Assembly (NCBI RefSeq): GCF_022213065.1 | Contig: NZ_JAKLJA010000027.1 | Span: 1 to 64,000 of the forward strand | DNA: 64,000 bases | Source: Paraburkholderia tagetis | Lineage (GTDB): Bacteria > Pseudomonadota > Gammaproteobacteria > Burkholderiales > Burkholderiaceae | Direction: 5' to 3' | In this document: positions 17,717 through 25,741 of the stretch, in pieces | How the letters are laid out: each line of letters starts with the position of its first letter | Position numbering within the stretch: position 1 is the first letter of the stretch | Program-made: the position numbers and the translations under genes | Notes under the pieces: model-generated | The model's database searches: none | What the model was told of the DNA's origin: nothing | Seen by the model: the letters and a program-made list of their open reading frames with translations, nothing else

Positions 17717-17767
17717 TAATCAGCGGCTAGTCAGTGGCTAGTCAGTGGCTAGTCAGTGGCTAATCAG
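17717..17767. repeat. 11-bp tandem repeat overlapping the H-NS gene end
   Basis: Four and a half copies of TAGTCAGTGGC (variants TAATCAGCGGC and TAATCAG). The last copy and a half overlap the final codons and stop of the leftward H-NS gene: the TGA stop and the last residues (LISH) are made from the repeat. Copy-number change outside the last unit would leave the protein unaltered. Confidence 0.8.
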
Positions 17768-18040
17768 GAATTTCGTGCGGTCCGGCTCGTCCTTGATCCA
17801 GTTCGGCGGCTTGCCGCGCCCCGACCATTCGCTGCCGGTTACCGGATCGCGGTACTTCGGCGGCACCTTGTTCGCCTTCGCCGCCGGCGCGGGACCGCGG
17901 ATTTCGTCGAGCGTAATCCTGTGGAGCTTCATCTTGCGGACGATCTCCTCGAGCACGTTCACGCGTTCTTCCTTGAACGCCTCCTGAAGTTGCGCTTCGA
18001 GCTCTTCGCGCTGGGCGACCAATTCTTTGTAGCTGGACAT
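17753..18040 (-). CDS. H-NS-family nucleoid protein
   Basis: 95 residues. An N-terminal coiled coil for oligomerisation (ELVAQREELEAQLQEAFKEER) is followed by a C-terminal DNA-binding segment with the H-NS consensus YRDPVTGSEWSGRGKPPNWI. Short H-NS proteins of this kind are present in many copies in Burkholderia and silence AT-rich, horizontally gained DNA. The nearby CDI and T6SS regions would be natural targets, but no link is shown. It is divergent from the ABC importer operon. Confidence 0.9.
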   Translation of the reverse strand: MSSYKELVAQREELEAQLQEAFKEERVNVLEEIVRKMKLHRITLDEIRGPAPAAKANKVPPKYRDPVTGSEWSGRGKPPNWIKDEPDRTKFLISH

Positions 18041-18441
18041 CGGTGAAGGGCGGTTGAGGGTAATGCGCGTATTTTAACGCGGGTGGGCGCGCGATCGTGC
18101 AGCCTGCCGCTTCCCGGCATTACGCCGTGACGGGTTAATCGCCGCGCGTGTGAGACTGCCGCGCCGGCGAGCAATACGACTGATCAATACCGGCACGGTA
18201 TCGACATCGGGCGGCAATGCGCGCGCGGCTCCTGTTCTTTATTTCTATAATATTTCAAATAAATTTCAAAAACATTTCTGTGGGGCTGAGGCGATCCTCC
18301 GCCTGTTCCGCGTTTCATGGAAATCCCCCATATTTCGGCGCCTCGCGCGAAAGCATCGAGAAGGGTTCCGCTAGCTAGAATTCCGCCATTCATCGAGGCA
18401 AGCGGTATCGTGCCGCCGGCCCAAAATAATGGAGACATTCG
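18041..18441. promoter_or_regulatory. 401-bp divergent region with an AT-rich promoter-like segment
   Basis: Between the H-NS gene and the ABC importer gene. The part at about 18236-18285 is much richer in A/T than its surroundings (TTTATTTCTATAATATTTCAAATAAATTTC) and is the likely site of a promoter. No gene was recognised here. The importer ATG is preceded by GGAGA 7 bases away. Confidence 0.45.
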
Positions 18442-19470
18442 ATGCAACACACTTCTCGCGCCTTGCGCCGTCGTGCGCCTGCCATGGCGATTGCCTGCGG
18501 TCTGCTGTTCGGCGCGGCGCTGCAAAGCGCGCACGCCGCCGACGCGCCGGGCAAGATCACCATCATGGTGGGCGGGATCACGAAGCTGATCTATCTGCCC
18601 GCGAAGCTCACCGAGCAACTCGGCTACTTCAAGGACGAAGGGCTCGACGTGGAACTGCTCTCGCAGCCGGCCGGCGTCGACGCCGAGAACGAGCTGCTGG
18701 CGGGCGCCGTGCAAGGCGTGGTGGGTTTCTACGATCACACCATCGATTTGCAGACGAAGGGCAAGGACGTCAAGGCGATTGCCGTGTTCGGCCAGGTGCC
18801 GGGCGAAGTGGAGATGGTGTCGACGAAGTCCGCGGACACGCTCAAGTCCATGGGCGACGTCAAGGGCAAGACGCTCGGCGTGACCGGCCTCGGCTCGTCC
18901 ACGAGCTTTCTCACGCAATATCTCGCAGGCCAGCACGGCGTGACGTCGACCGAATACACGATGCTGCCCGTCGGTGCCGATGCGAGCTTCATCGCGGCGG
19001 TCAAGCAGAGCCGCATCGATGCGGGCATGACGACGGAGCCGACCGTCTCGCGCCTCCTGCAAACCGGCGACGCCAAGGTGCTGGTGGACATGCGCACCGT
19101 GGACGGCACGCGCGCGGCGCTCGGCGGCACCTATCCGGCGGCGAGCCTCTACGTGCAGGACGCGTGGGCGGACTCGCACAAGGCCGAGGCCGCGAAACTC
19201 GCGCATGCCTTCGCGCGCACGATGCAGTACATCCACACGCATAGCGCCGAGGACATCGCAGCGAAGATGCCCGCCGATTACCAGAAGGACAAGGCGCTCT
19301 ACGTTACCGCGCTCAAGGCGTCGCTGCCCATGTACACGGCGGACGCCAAGATGCCCGCCGATGGTCCCGCCACCGTGCTGAAGGTGCTCGCGGCGTTCAA
19401 TCCGTCGGTGAAGGGCAAGCACGTCGATCTGGCCAAAACGTATACGAACGAGTTCGTTACCGCGAAATAA
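18442..19470 (+). CDS. ABC transporter substrate-binding protein (NMT1/SsuA type)
   Basis: 342 residues. A twin-basic signal peptide (cut near HAADAP) is followed by an NMT1/SsuA-like periplasmic binding fold: ITIMVGGITKLIYLPAKLTEQLGYFKDEGLDVELLS, then AENELLAGAVQGVVGFYDHT. Such proteins carry sulfonates, nitrate, thiamine precursors or small organic acids. The genes after it encode the matching ATPase and permease. Ligand cannot be read from sequence. It is probably the most strongly made component, since a hairpin lies between it and the ATPase gene. Confidence 0.85.
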   Translation: MQHTSRALRRRAPAMAIACGLLFGAALQSAHAADAPGKITIMVGGITKLIYLPAKLTEQLGYFKDEGLDVELLSQPAGVDAENELLAGAVQGVVGFYDHTIDLQTKGKDVKAIAVFGQVPGEVEMVSTKSADTLKSMGDVKGKTLGVTGLGSSTSFLTQYLAGQHGVTSTEYTMLPVGADASFIAAVKQSRIDAGMTTEPTVSRLLQTGDAKVLVDMRTVDGTRAALGGTYPAASLYVQDAWADSHKAEAAKLAHAFARTMQYIHTHSAEDIAAKMPADYQKDKALYVTALKASLPMYTADAKMPADGPATVLKVLAAFNPSVKGKHVDLAKTYTNEFVTAK

Positions 19471-19552
19471 CTGCGTTGCCGTGTTGCGATGCCGTTGCGG
19501 CCAAGGCGGTCCCTCCAGATCGCCTCGCCGCCGCTTTCTTGTGTTTTATGGC

Positions 19553-19581
19553 TTCGGCGCCGGCTTTTTTCAGGCGCCGAA
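19553..19581 (+). terminator. Intra-operon hairpin between binding protein and ATPase genes
   Basis: A perfect 9-bp inverted repeat, TTCGGCGCC / GGCGCCGAA, with an 11-base loop containing CTTTTTT. It lies in the 122-bp gap before the ATPase start. It probably protects or stops part of the upstream message so that more binding protein than ATPase is made, a common arrangement in ABC importer operons. Inferred only. Confidence 0.45.
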
Positions 19582-19592
19582 ACAATCGTGAG

Positions 19593-20423
19593 ATGTCCTT
19601 GATGAAGCAAGCTCCAGTTCAAGCAGGCGCGCGAACTCCCGCGCAAGCCGCCATGCCGGCCATCGAATTCCGCTCGGTGTCGTGCCGCTTTATCGCGCCG
19701 GACGGCAAGGCCACTGTGGCGCTGCGCGATTTCAACATGGCCGTCGCGCAGGGCGAATTCGTCGCCATCGTCGGCCCCACGGGCTGCGGCAAGTCCACCA
19801 CGCTCAGCATGATCACGGGCCTGCTCAAGCCCACCACGGGCGAAGTGCGCGTGATGGGCGCGCCTGTGAACGGCATCGATCCGCGCATCGGCTTCGTGTT
19901 CCAGGCCGATGCGGTGTTTCCGTGGCGCTCGGTGCTCGACAACGTGGCGGCTGGCCCGCTGTTTCGTGGCCGCTCGAAATCGGCCGCCTATGACGAGGCG
20001 AACGAATGGCTGCGCCGCGTGGGCCTCGACAAGTTCGGCAAGCACTATCCGCATCAGCTTTCGGGCGGCATGCGCAAGCGCGTGGCGCTCGCGCAGACCT
20101 TCATCAACAAGCCTGAAATCCTGCTGATGGACGAGCCGTTCTCGGCGCTCGACATGCAAACGCGCACGCTGATGCAGGACGAGCTGCTGCAATTGTGGGG
20201 CGGCACAGGGTCGGTGGTGTTCGTCACGCACGACCTCGAAGAAGCGATTGCGCTCGCCGACCGCGTATTCGTGCTCACGGCACGGCCCGCGACGCTCAAG
20301 AAGGTTTATGAAATCGACCTGCCGCGCCCGCGCATCACGTCGGAAATCCGCTACGAACCGCGCTTTATCGAAATCTCCCGTGACATCTGGCACGACCTGC
20401 GCGAAGAGGTGCAAATTGCCTGA
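19593..20423 (+). CDS. ABC transporter ATP-binding protein (SsuB/TauB type)
   Basis: 276 residues. Walker A GPTGCGKST (Lys67), Q loop in FQADAVFPW, signature LSGGMRKR, Walker B ILLMDEPFSALD and H loop VTHDLEEA are all intact. The FQ-x-DAVFPW motif is characteristic of nitrate/sulfonate/taurine-type importers. A first 20 residues rich in Ala and Gln is not part of the domain, and the start is uncertain: ATG at 19593 or at 19602. It energises the importer with the permease that follows. Confidence 0.88.
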   Translation: MSLMKQAPVQAGARTPAQAAMPAIEFRSVSCRFIAPDGKATVALRDFNMAVAQGEFVAIVGPTGCGKSTTLSMITGLLKPTTGEVRVMGAPVNGIDPRIGFVFQADAVFPWRSVLDNVAAGPLFRGRSKSAAYDEANEWLRRVGLDKFGKHYPHQLSGGMRKRVALAQTFINKPEILLMDEPFSALDMQTRTLMQDELLQLWGGTGSVVFVTHDLEEAIALADRVFVLTARPATLKKVYEIDLPRPRITSEIRYEPRFIEISRDIWHDLREEVQIA

Positions 20424-20448
20424 AACGCTCGAACTCCGGAAACCGCCC

Positions 20449-21330
20449 ATGACTGCTCCCGCCACCACCACTCAAGCTGCAACCGCAACCGCAGCAGCCG
20501 CACTAGAGCCCAGCTCGCTCGCACAAGTCGAACGGATGGCGCAGCGCCGCATCCGCCAGCGCCACGCACTCGTGATCGGCCTGCGCGTGCTCGTGCTGGT
20601 CGTCGTGCTGGGCGGCTGGGAACTCGCGGGGCGCAACAAGTGGATCGACCCGTTCTTCTTCTCCATGCCCTCGCTGATCTTCCTGCAGATCGTCGACTGG
20701 TTCGTGAACGGCACGGCGCAAGGGCCGCTGCTCACGCAGGTTTGGGTCACGCTCGAAGAAACGGCGCTTGGCTTTCTGATCGGCGCCGTGGGTGGTGTGG
20801 TGTGCGGCGTGCTGCTGGGCCGCAACAAGCTGCTCTCGGACGTATTTAGCCTCTACATCAAGATCGCCAACTCGATTCCGCGCGTGGTGCTGGGCTCGGT
20901 ATTCGTGATCGCGCTGGGGCTCGGCATGGCATCGAAGGTCGCGCTGGCCGTGGTGATGGTGTTCTTCGTGGTGTTCGGCAATGCCTTCCAGGGCGTGCGC
21001 GAAGCCGACCGCTACATGATCGCCAATGCGCAGATCCTTGGCGCGTCGCGCCGCCAGGTGACCACTTCCGTCGTGATCCCTTCCGCGCTCTCATGGATTC
21101 TCGCGAGCTTGCACGTGAGCTTCGGCTTTGCGCTGGTGGGCGCCGTGGTGGGCGAATTCCTCGGCTCGAAGCAGGGCATTGGCCTGCTGATCTCGACGGC
21201 GCAGGGCGCGTTCAACGCGAGCGGTGTGTTCGCGGCCATGATCGTGCTCGCAGTGGTTGCGCTAACAACGGACTATCTGCTGAGCGCGCTGGAAAAGCGC
21301 CTGCTCAAATGGCGGCCCGCCGCGTTTTGA
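20449..21330 (+). CDS. ABC transporter permease (SsuC/TauC type)
   Basis: 293 residues. Five to six membrane spans and the binding-protein-dependent transport permease pattern, including the EAA-type loop MIANAQILGASRRQVTTSVVIP. The N-terminal 30 residues are Ala/Thr-rich, and the cytoplasmic start is unclear; the ATG at 20449 has CCGGAAA upstream, and the frame is open to an in-frame TTG at 20416 overlapping the ATPase gene. It forms the channel of the importer. Confidence 0.86.
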   Translation: MTAPATTTQAATATAAAALEPSSLAQVERMAQRRIRQRHALVIGLRVLVLVVVLGGWELAGRNKWIDPFFFSMPSLIFLQIVDWFVNGTAQGPLLTQVWVTLEETALGFLIGAVGGVVCGVLLGRNKLLSDVFSLYIKIANSIPRVVLGSVFVIALGLGMASKVALAVVMVFFVVFGNAFQGVREADRYMIANAQILGASRRQVTTSVVIPSALSWILASLHVSFGFALVGAVVGEFLGSKQGIGLLISTAQGAFNASGVFAAMIVLAVVALTTDYLLSALEKRLLKWRPAAF

Positions 21331-21387
21331 GCATTGAAGTCGTAAGCCGGTGACCTTTCCGGCAGGCAAGGTCCGAAGCGTTCGAAC

Positions 21388-21415
21388 GCCGTCCCGCAGC
21401 GCGGGGCGGCTTCTT
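21388..21415 (+). terminator. Rho-independent terminator after the ABC importer operon
   Basis: A 10-bp stem (GCCGTCCCGC / GCGGGGCGGC, one G-U pair), a 3-base loop and then TTCTT, 57 bases after the permease stop and 22 bases before the sensor kinase start. Confidence 0.55.
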
Positions 21416-21436
21416 GGTACTTGTGGGGAGCCTGAC

Positions 21437-22975
21437 ATGGTGCATAGCCTGCGTGCGCGTCTGCTGTTGTGGCTGCTGCTGCCGCTGGCGGCGTTCGTGG
21501 CCGTCACGGGCAAGATGTCTTACGATGCCGCGCGCCAGACGGCGGACCTGTTGCAGGACAACGCGCTGCTGGCCTCGGCGCGCACGATCATCGAGGACGT
21601 CGATTGGTACAACGGCGCGCTCGTCGCGAACATCCCGCCGGCGGCGCTGGAGATGTTCGAATCGCCGTATCAGGACCAGGTGTTCTACAAGGTGCTCGCG
21701 GGCGATGGCCGGCTGCTGGGCGGCACGCCCGAACTCGCGCTGCCGCCCGCGCGCGCGCAGTTATCGGCGCAGTTATCGGCGCAGTCACGCGCGCAATTGC
21801 CCGCGCAGTTACCCGCTCAGTTGCCCCCGCAGTTACCCGCTCAGTTGCCCCCGCAGTTACCCGCGCAGTTACCCCCACAGTTGCCCACGTTCTACGACAG
21901 CAACTACGACGGCGTGCCCATTCGTGCGGTCGCCTACGAGCGCATGCTCTACGACTCGGGACGCGCCGAGCGGGTCACGGTGATCGTCGGCAAGACCATG
22001 GCCTCGCGGCAGGCGATGATCGACGGTCTCTGGCGGCCGCAGTTGATACGCCAGTGGCTGATGCTCGCGCTCGCCGTGTTGCTGGTGCCGCTCGGGCTCA
22101 CGCTGGAACTGCGTCCGCTCATGAAGCTCAAGAACGATGTGGCCGACCGCGAGCCGACGCAGCTCGAACCGATCCGGCCAGATCATTTGCCCTCCGAGCT
22201 CAGGCCGATCGTCGATGCGATCAATCAGTGCATCGCGCGCCTGAAGGTGCATGCGTCCACCCAGCGCCAGTTCATTGCCGATGCCGCTCATCAATTGCGC
22301 ACGCCGCTCACGCTGCTCGCCACGCAGATCCAGTTCGCGAGCCAGTGCGATGCGCGCGATCCGGCGCTGTTCGTCGCGTTGCACGGCGTGCGCCGCACGA
22401 GCCAGAAGATGGGGGAACTGACGAGCCAGCTCCTGCTGCTGGCGCAGGCCGAATCGATGGCGCCTGCGCGCATGGGCACCCGCGTGGATCTCGGGGCGGT
22501 GGTGTCATCGGTGCTCGAAGAGTTGATCCAGGCGGCGCAGCAACGCGAGATCGATCTGGGCGCGGAACTGGCCGATGGCGTGCAGGTGGCGGGCAATGCG
22601 GGCTTGCTGGCCTCGCTCGCGGCCAATCTGGTCGACAACGCGATTCGTTATACCCAGGCGGGCGGCAACGTGACGGCCATTTGCCGACGCGAGGGCGACG
22701 AGGTCGTCTTGCAGGTCGTGGACAACGGCCCCGGCATTCCCGCCGAGGCGCGCAAGCATGTGTTCGAGCGCTTCTATCGCGTTGCAACGGACACCGAAGG
22801 AACCGGGTTGGGGCTTGCCATCGTGCACCAGGTGGCGCGCTCGCATGGCGGCTCCGTGAGCATGGTGCCCGGCGCCGGGCGTGTCGGACTCGTGGTGACT
22901 GTGCGTTTGCCGGCCTGGCGCGAGGCAGCGGCACGAAGCGGCGGCCTGAAGGAGCGGTATGAGGTTCTCGCATGA
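21437..22975 (+). CDS. tctE: TctE-like sensor histidine kinase with a periplasmic QLPx repeat
   Basis: 512 residues. An N-terminal membrane span (about 8-25), a periplasmic domain of some 180 residues (TctE-type: ASARTIIEDVDWYNGALVANIPPAALEMF, YKVLAGDGRLLGG), a second span (207-225), and a kinase core with H box ADAAHQLRTPLTLL (His285), N box and G2 GTGLGLAIVHQ. TctE/TctD pairs respond to tricarboxylates or related anions and control a transporter and porin. Residues 108-151 are eleven tetrapeptides QL(S/P)(A/P), a low-complexity insertion not part of the family. The ATG at 21437 has GGGGAG. Placed before its regulator, unlike most TctDE operons. Confidence 0.85.
   Translation: MVHSLRARLLLWLLLPLAAFVAVTGKMSYDAARQTADLLQDNALLASARTIIEDVDWYNGALVANIPPAALEMFESPYQDQVFYKVLAGDGRLLGGTPELALPPARAQLSAQLSAQSRAQLPAQLPAQLPPQLPAQLPPQLPAQLPPQLPTFYDSNYDGVPIRAVAYERMLYDSGRAERVTVIVGKTMASRQAMIDGLWRPQLIRQWLMLALAVLLVPLGLTLELRPLMKLKNDVADREPTQLEPIRPDHLPSELRPIVDAINQCIARLKVHASTQRQFIADAAHQLRTPLTLLATQIQFASQCDARDPALFVALHGVRRTSQKMGELTSQLLLLAQAESMAPARMGTRVDLGAVVSSVLEELIQAAQQREIDLGAELADGVQVAGNAGLLASLAANLVDNAIRYTQAGGNVTAICRREGDEVVLQVVDNGPGIPAEARKHVFERFYRVATDTEGTGLGLAIVHQVARSHGGSVSMVPGAGRVGLVVTVRLPAWREAAARSGGLKERYEVLA
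21758..21889. repeat. In-frame 12-bp tandem repeat inside the tctE-like gene
   Basis: Eleven 12-bp units (CAGTTATCGGCG, CAGTTACCCGCG, CAGTTGCCCCCG and similar) encode QLSA twice, QSRA once, and then alternating QLPA and QLPP to a final QLPT. All units keep the reading frame, so copy number could change without ending the protein. Confidence 0.85.
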
Positions 22976-23058
22976 AGCGAAGACATGAAGCCGGGTGCCG
23001 AAAATCGATGGCAGATATCGTCGATCGCAGAAGCCGGTGATGTGAACAAGGAAAGACA

Positions 23059-23763
23059 ATGAAGCTGATGCTCGTGGAAGACAACGCCGAGCTGGCGCAC
23101 TGGATCGTCAATCTGTTGCGCGCCGAGAATTTCACGGTGGATTGCGTCGCCGACGGCGAGGCCGCGGATTCGGTGCTGATGACCCAGCGTTACGACGTCG
23201 TGCTGCTCGACATGCGCTTGCCGCGCATGAGCGGCAAGGACGTGCTCAACCGCTTGCGGCGCCGGCGCGACAACGTGCCGGTGCTCATGCTCACCGCGCA
23301 CGGCTCGATCGACGATAAAGTCGCGTGCTTCAGCGCCGGCGCCGACGACTACGTGGTGAAGCCCTTCGACAGCCGCGAACTGGTCGCGCGCATCAAGGCG
23401 CTGATACGCCGGCAGGTTGGCGACAAGTCGGGCTGGCTCACGTGCGGCGACCTGCATTACCTCTCCGATACGCGCGAATTCCGTCACAACGAGGACCCGC
23501 TCGCGCTGCGCCGCCGCGAGCACGCGATTCTCGAAGCGCTGATGCTGCAACAGGGCAAGACCGTATCGAAGCATACGCTCATGGAACGTGTGTACAGTCT
23601 CGACGACGAACCAAGCGCCGATGCCATCGACATCTATATTCACCGGCTGCGCAAGCACCTCGCGGAGTCGAGCGCACAGATCATGACCCTGCGCGGCCTC
23701 GGCTACATCCTGCGCGCGAAGGATGCAGCGCCGCGCGAGCAAAGCGCCATTTCGGCCGTATAA
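23059..23763 (+). CDS. tctD: OmpR-family response regulator, TctD-like
   Basis: 234 residues. Receiver with Asp51 (LLDMRLP) and KPF, then a winged-helix domain with LRRREHAILEALMLQQGKTVSKHTLMERVY and IDIYIHRLRKHL. The conserved TctD-like LRRREHAIL line identifies the class. It follows the kinase gene by 83 bp and is followed by the porin gene, a usual TctD target. AAGGAAAGACA lies just before the ATG. Confidence 0.85.
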   Translation: MKLMLVEDNAELAHWIVNLLRAENFTVDCVADGEAADSVLMTQRYDVVLLDMRLPRMSGKDVLNRLRRRRDNVPVLMLTAHGSIDDKVACFSAGADDYVVKPFDSRELVARIKALIRRQVGDKSGWLTCGDLHYLSDTREFRHNEDPLALRRREHAILEALMLQQGKTVSKHTLMERVYSLDDEPSADAIDIYIHRLRKHLAESSAQIMTLRGLGYILRAKDAAPREQSAISAV

Positions 23764-23792
23764 ATATTGGTGAATCCACTTAGCGATACGAA

Positions 23793-23806
23793 CCTTTCGC
23801 GAAAGG
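23793..23806. promoter_or_regulatory. 14-bp palindrome CCTTTCGCGAAAGG
   Basis: Perfect palindrome in the 194-bp gap between the regulator and porin genes, 29 bases after the regulator stop. Could be an operator or part of a terminator; no U-tract follows. Confidence 0.35.
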
Positions 23807-23886
23807 AGCGCGAAGGATTGAGCCCACTACGATTCGTCTCATCCGTTGAGGTCATGCGCAAACCGGAAGCAATAGCCGGGGCGAGT

Positions 23887-23914
23887 TGGCAAGTGACTGG
23901 CAAGTGACTGGCAA
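23887..23914 (+). promoter_or_regulatory. 11-bp direct repeats before the porin gene, likely TctD-type site
   Basis: Two and a half copies of TGGCAAGTGAC in tandem at one-helical-turn spacing, 43 bases before the porin TTG. OmpR-family regulators bind direct repeats of about 10-11 bp as tandem dimers, and a TctD-like gene lies directly upstream, so this is a good candidate for its target. Confidence 0.5.
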
Positions 23915-23957
23915 CGGACCAATCAGAACTTCAATGCAGCTATCTGAGGAGACAATC

Positions 23958-25085
23958 TTGAAGAAAAGGCATCTCGCATTCACCGTGGCCGCCGGCGCGC
24001 TGGCAGCGAGTGGCGCACACGCCCAGTCGAGCGTCCAGCTCTATGGGCTTATCGACCTGAGCGTTCCCACGTATCAATCGCATGCGGATGCGAAGGGCGA
24101 TCATGTGATCGGGATGGGCAATGGCGGCGAGCCGTGGTTCAGCGGCAGCCGCTGGGGCTTGAAGGGCGCGGAAGATCTTGGCGGCGGCACGAAGGTGATC
24201 TTCCGCCTCGAGTCCGAGTACACGGTGTCGAACGGCGCGATGGAAGATCCGGGCCAGATCTTCGACCGCGACGCATGGGTGGGCGTGGAAGACGAGCGCT
24301 TCGGCAAGCTCACCGCCGGCTTCCAGAACACGATCGCGCGCGATGCGTCAGCCATCTACGGCGACCCCTACGGTCACGCGAAGCTGAACACGGAAGAGGG
24401 CGGCTGGACCAACTCGAACAACTTCAAGCAGATGATCTTCTACGCCGCGGGCCCGACCGGCACGCGCTACAGCAACGGCCTGGCGTGGAAGAAGCTGTTC
24501 AGCAACGGTATCTTCGCGAGCGCGGGCTACGCGTTCGGCAACCAGACGAGCTTCGGCAACAACTCGACCTACCAGGTTGCGCTCGGCTACAACGGCTCCT
24601 CGTATGCGGCCTCGACCTTCTATAGCCACGTGAACCGCAACGGCTTCACGAACCAGTCGTTCTCGGTGGGCGGCAACTATACGATGGGCATCGTGCGCGC
24701 CAACCTGGGCTACTTCCGCTACTGGGGCGATCAGGGCGCGCTGGGCCAGCGCCAGGACAACGCGTGGACGGTGTCGCTCAAGCTCGCACCGAAGGGCGCG
24801 TTCGACTACGAACTCGGCTATCAGCAGATGCGCACGCATAACGCCGCGTACAACGCCGATGGGGATATTCCGAATGCGAACCTGGGTGCCTTCGATCCGG
24901 CGAGCGGCTTGCACAACGGCTTCAAGGAAACGCTCTACGGCTCGATTTTCTATCACCTCTCGAAGCGCACCGAGGTGTATCTGGCAGGCGACTACATGAA
25001 GCTGCACGGCGGCTATACGGTTGGCACGACGTATGGGGCCACCAACCAGGTCGAAGTGACTACGGGCGTGCGTACGCGCTTCTGA
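23958..25085 (+). CDS. Gram-negative porin, OmpC/Omp38 type
   Basis: 375 residues. A signal peptide (cut after AHA) precedes QSSVQLYGLIDLSVPTYQ, the usual N terminus of betaproteobacterial trimeric porins. The sequence then shows GSRWGLKGAEDLGGG and many amphipathic strands and ends in a C-terminal RF. It lets small anions and solutes cross the outer membrane. The start is TTG at 23958: GAGGAGA lies 6-7 bases before it, while the upstream ATGs (23886, 23934) add a non-signal-like extension. Location after a TctDE pair and an ABC importer suggests a matching outer-membrane entry. Confidence 0.9.
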   Translation: MKKRHLAFTVAAGALAASGAHAQSSVQLYGLIDLSVPTYQSHADAKGDHVIGMGNGGEPWFSGSRWGLKGAEDLGGGTKVIFRLESEYTVSNGAMEDPGQIFDRDAWVGVEDERFGKLTAGFQNTIARDASAIYGDPYGHAKLNTEEGGWTNSNNFKQMIFYAAGPTGTRYSNGLAWKKLFSNGIFASAGYAFGNQTSFGNNSTYQVALGYNGSSYAASTFYSHVNRNGFTNQSFSVGGNYTMGIVRANLGYFRYWGDQGALGQRQDNAWTVSLKLAPKGAFDYELGYQQMRTHNAAYNADGDIPNANLGAFDPASGLHNGFKETLYGSIFYHLSKRTEVYLAGDYMKLHGGYTVGTTYGATNQVEVTTGVRTRF

Positions 25086-25151
25086 GCGGCCTGATTCCCG
25101 GTGCTCCATAACCGTTGCCGGTTATTCGAGCGCCATATCACTGCCATGACA

Positions 25152-25192
25152 GCGGGCGCATCGGGCCGACGAAACAGGACCGATGCGCCCGC
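25152..25192 (+). terminator. Terminator-like hairpin after the porin gene
   Basis: A perfect 13-bp inverted repeat GCGGGCGCATCGG / CCGATGCGCCCGC with a 15-base loop, 66 bases after the porin stop and followed by a weak T-rich stretch. It also lies 50 bases beyond the stop of the opposite small gene and may serve both. Confidence 0.6.
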
Positions 25193-25242
25193 CGCATTTC
25201 TTCACATTATTGCGGGCGCCGCTCGCCCCGCCATATGCAGTT

Positions 25243-25539
25243 TCAACCCGCATTCACGCACGCCACGCTCGGCGCAGTGTACTCCGTGGGGTACGGCGCA
25301 GTGGGGCCGCTGACCAGCCGCAGATGCTGCGTCGCCAGCACGTCGGCTTGCACCTGCTCGCGACGCGTCAGCACCGCCTGTTCTCCGGCGGGCGTTTCGT
25401 TCACGCCGCAAAGCAGATGCTTCCCGCTCGATAGCTGAACCGGGGTTTGATACGCCGAATCCGGCGAGGCGGCAATACTGCAGGTACTCCATAACGCTGC
25501 GGCAACGCCGATTGCGTATCCGAGTTGAACGAGTTTCAT
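25243..25539 (-). CDS. Small secreted protein of unknown function
   Basis: 98 residues: a signal peptide (cut after SIAA) and a mature part of about 73 residues with two Cys (one in LLCGVNE, one in SVACVNAG) that may form a disulfide. No family recognised. Ser/Thr and Gln are common. The ATG at 25539 has GAGGAG 8 bases upstream, a good Shine-Dalgarno. A longer open frame extends upstream but looks like random translation. Confidence 0.6.
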   Translation of the reverse strand: MKLVQLGYAIGVAAALWSTCSIAASPDSAYQTPVQLSSGKHLLCGVNETPAGEQAVLTRREQVQADVLATQHLRLVSGPTAPYPTEYTAPSVACVNAG

Positions 25540-25741
25540 GGCAGGCTCCTCAATTGCGATAATCCATCTTCGGCCAACGCGAAGCGGCGCGCCAGCGCGA
25601 AATCGGAAAATCACTCTTGCGGGCGGCTCAAGGATCGCCCCGGGATCGCCCGCGGGATCGCCCGCGAAGCCCGGCCCAGGCGCCCGCGCTATCTGCGCAA
25701 TGGTGGTGGCGTCGAACGCGAATCCTGGCGCGAATGCGGCG

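Noticed and set aside
17717..17767. CRISPR-like array
   Set aside because: The 11-bp units are directly abutting, with no spacers. The other tandem repeats of the window (1102-1167, 21758-21889, 42226-42300) also lack spacers.
22774..23742. 322-codon frame opposite the TctD-like gene
   Set aside because: No domain and no start signal; the rightward frame is a complete response regulator.
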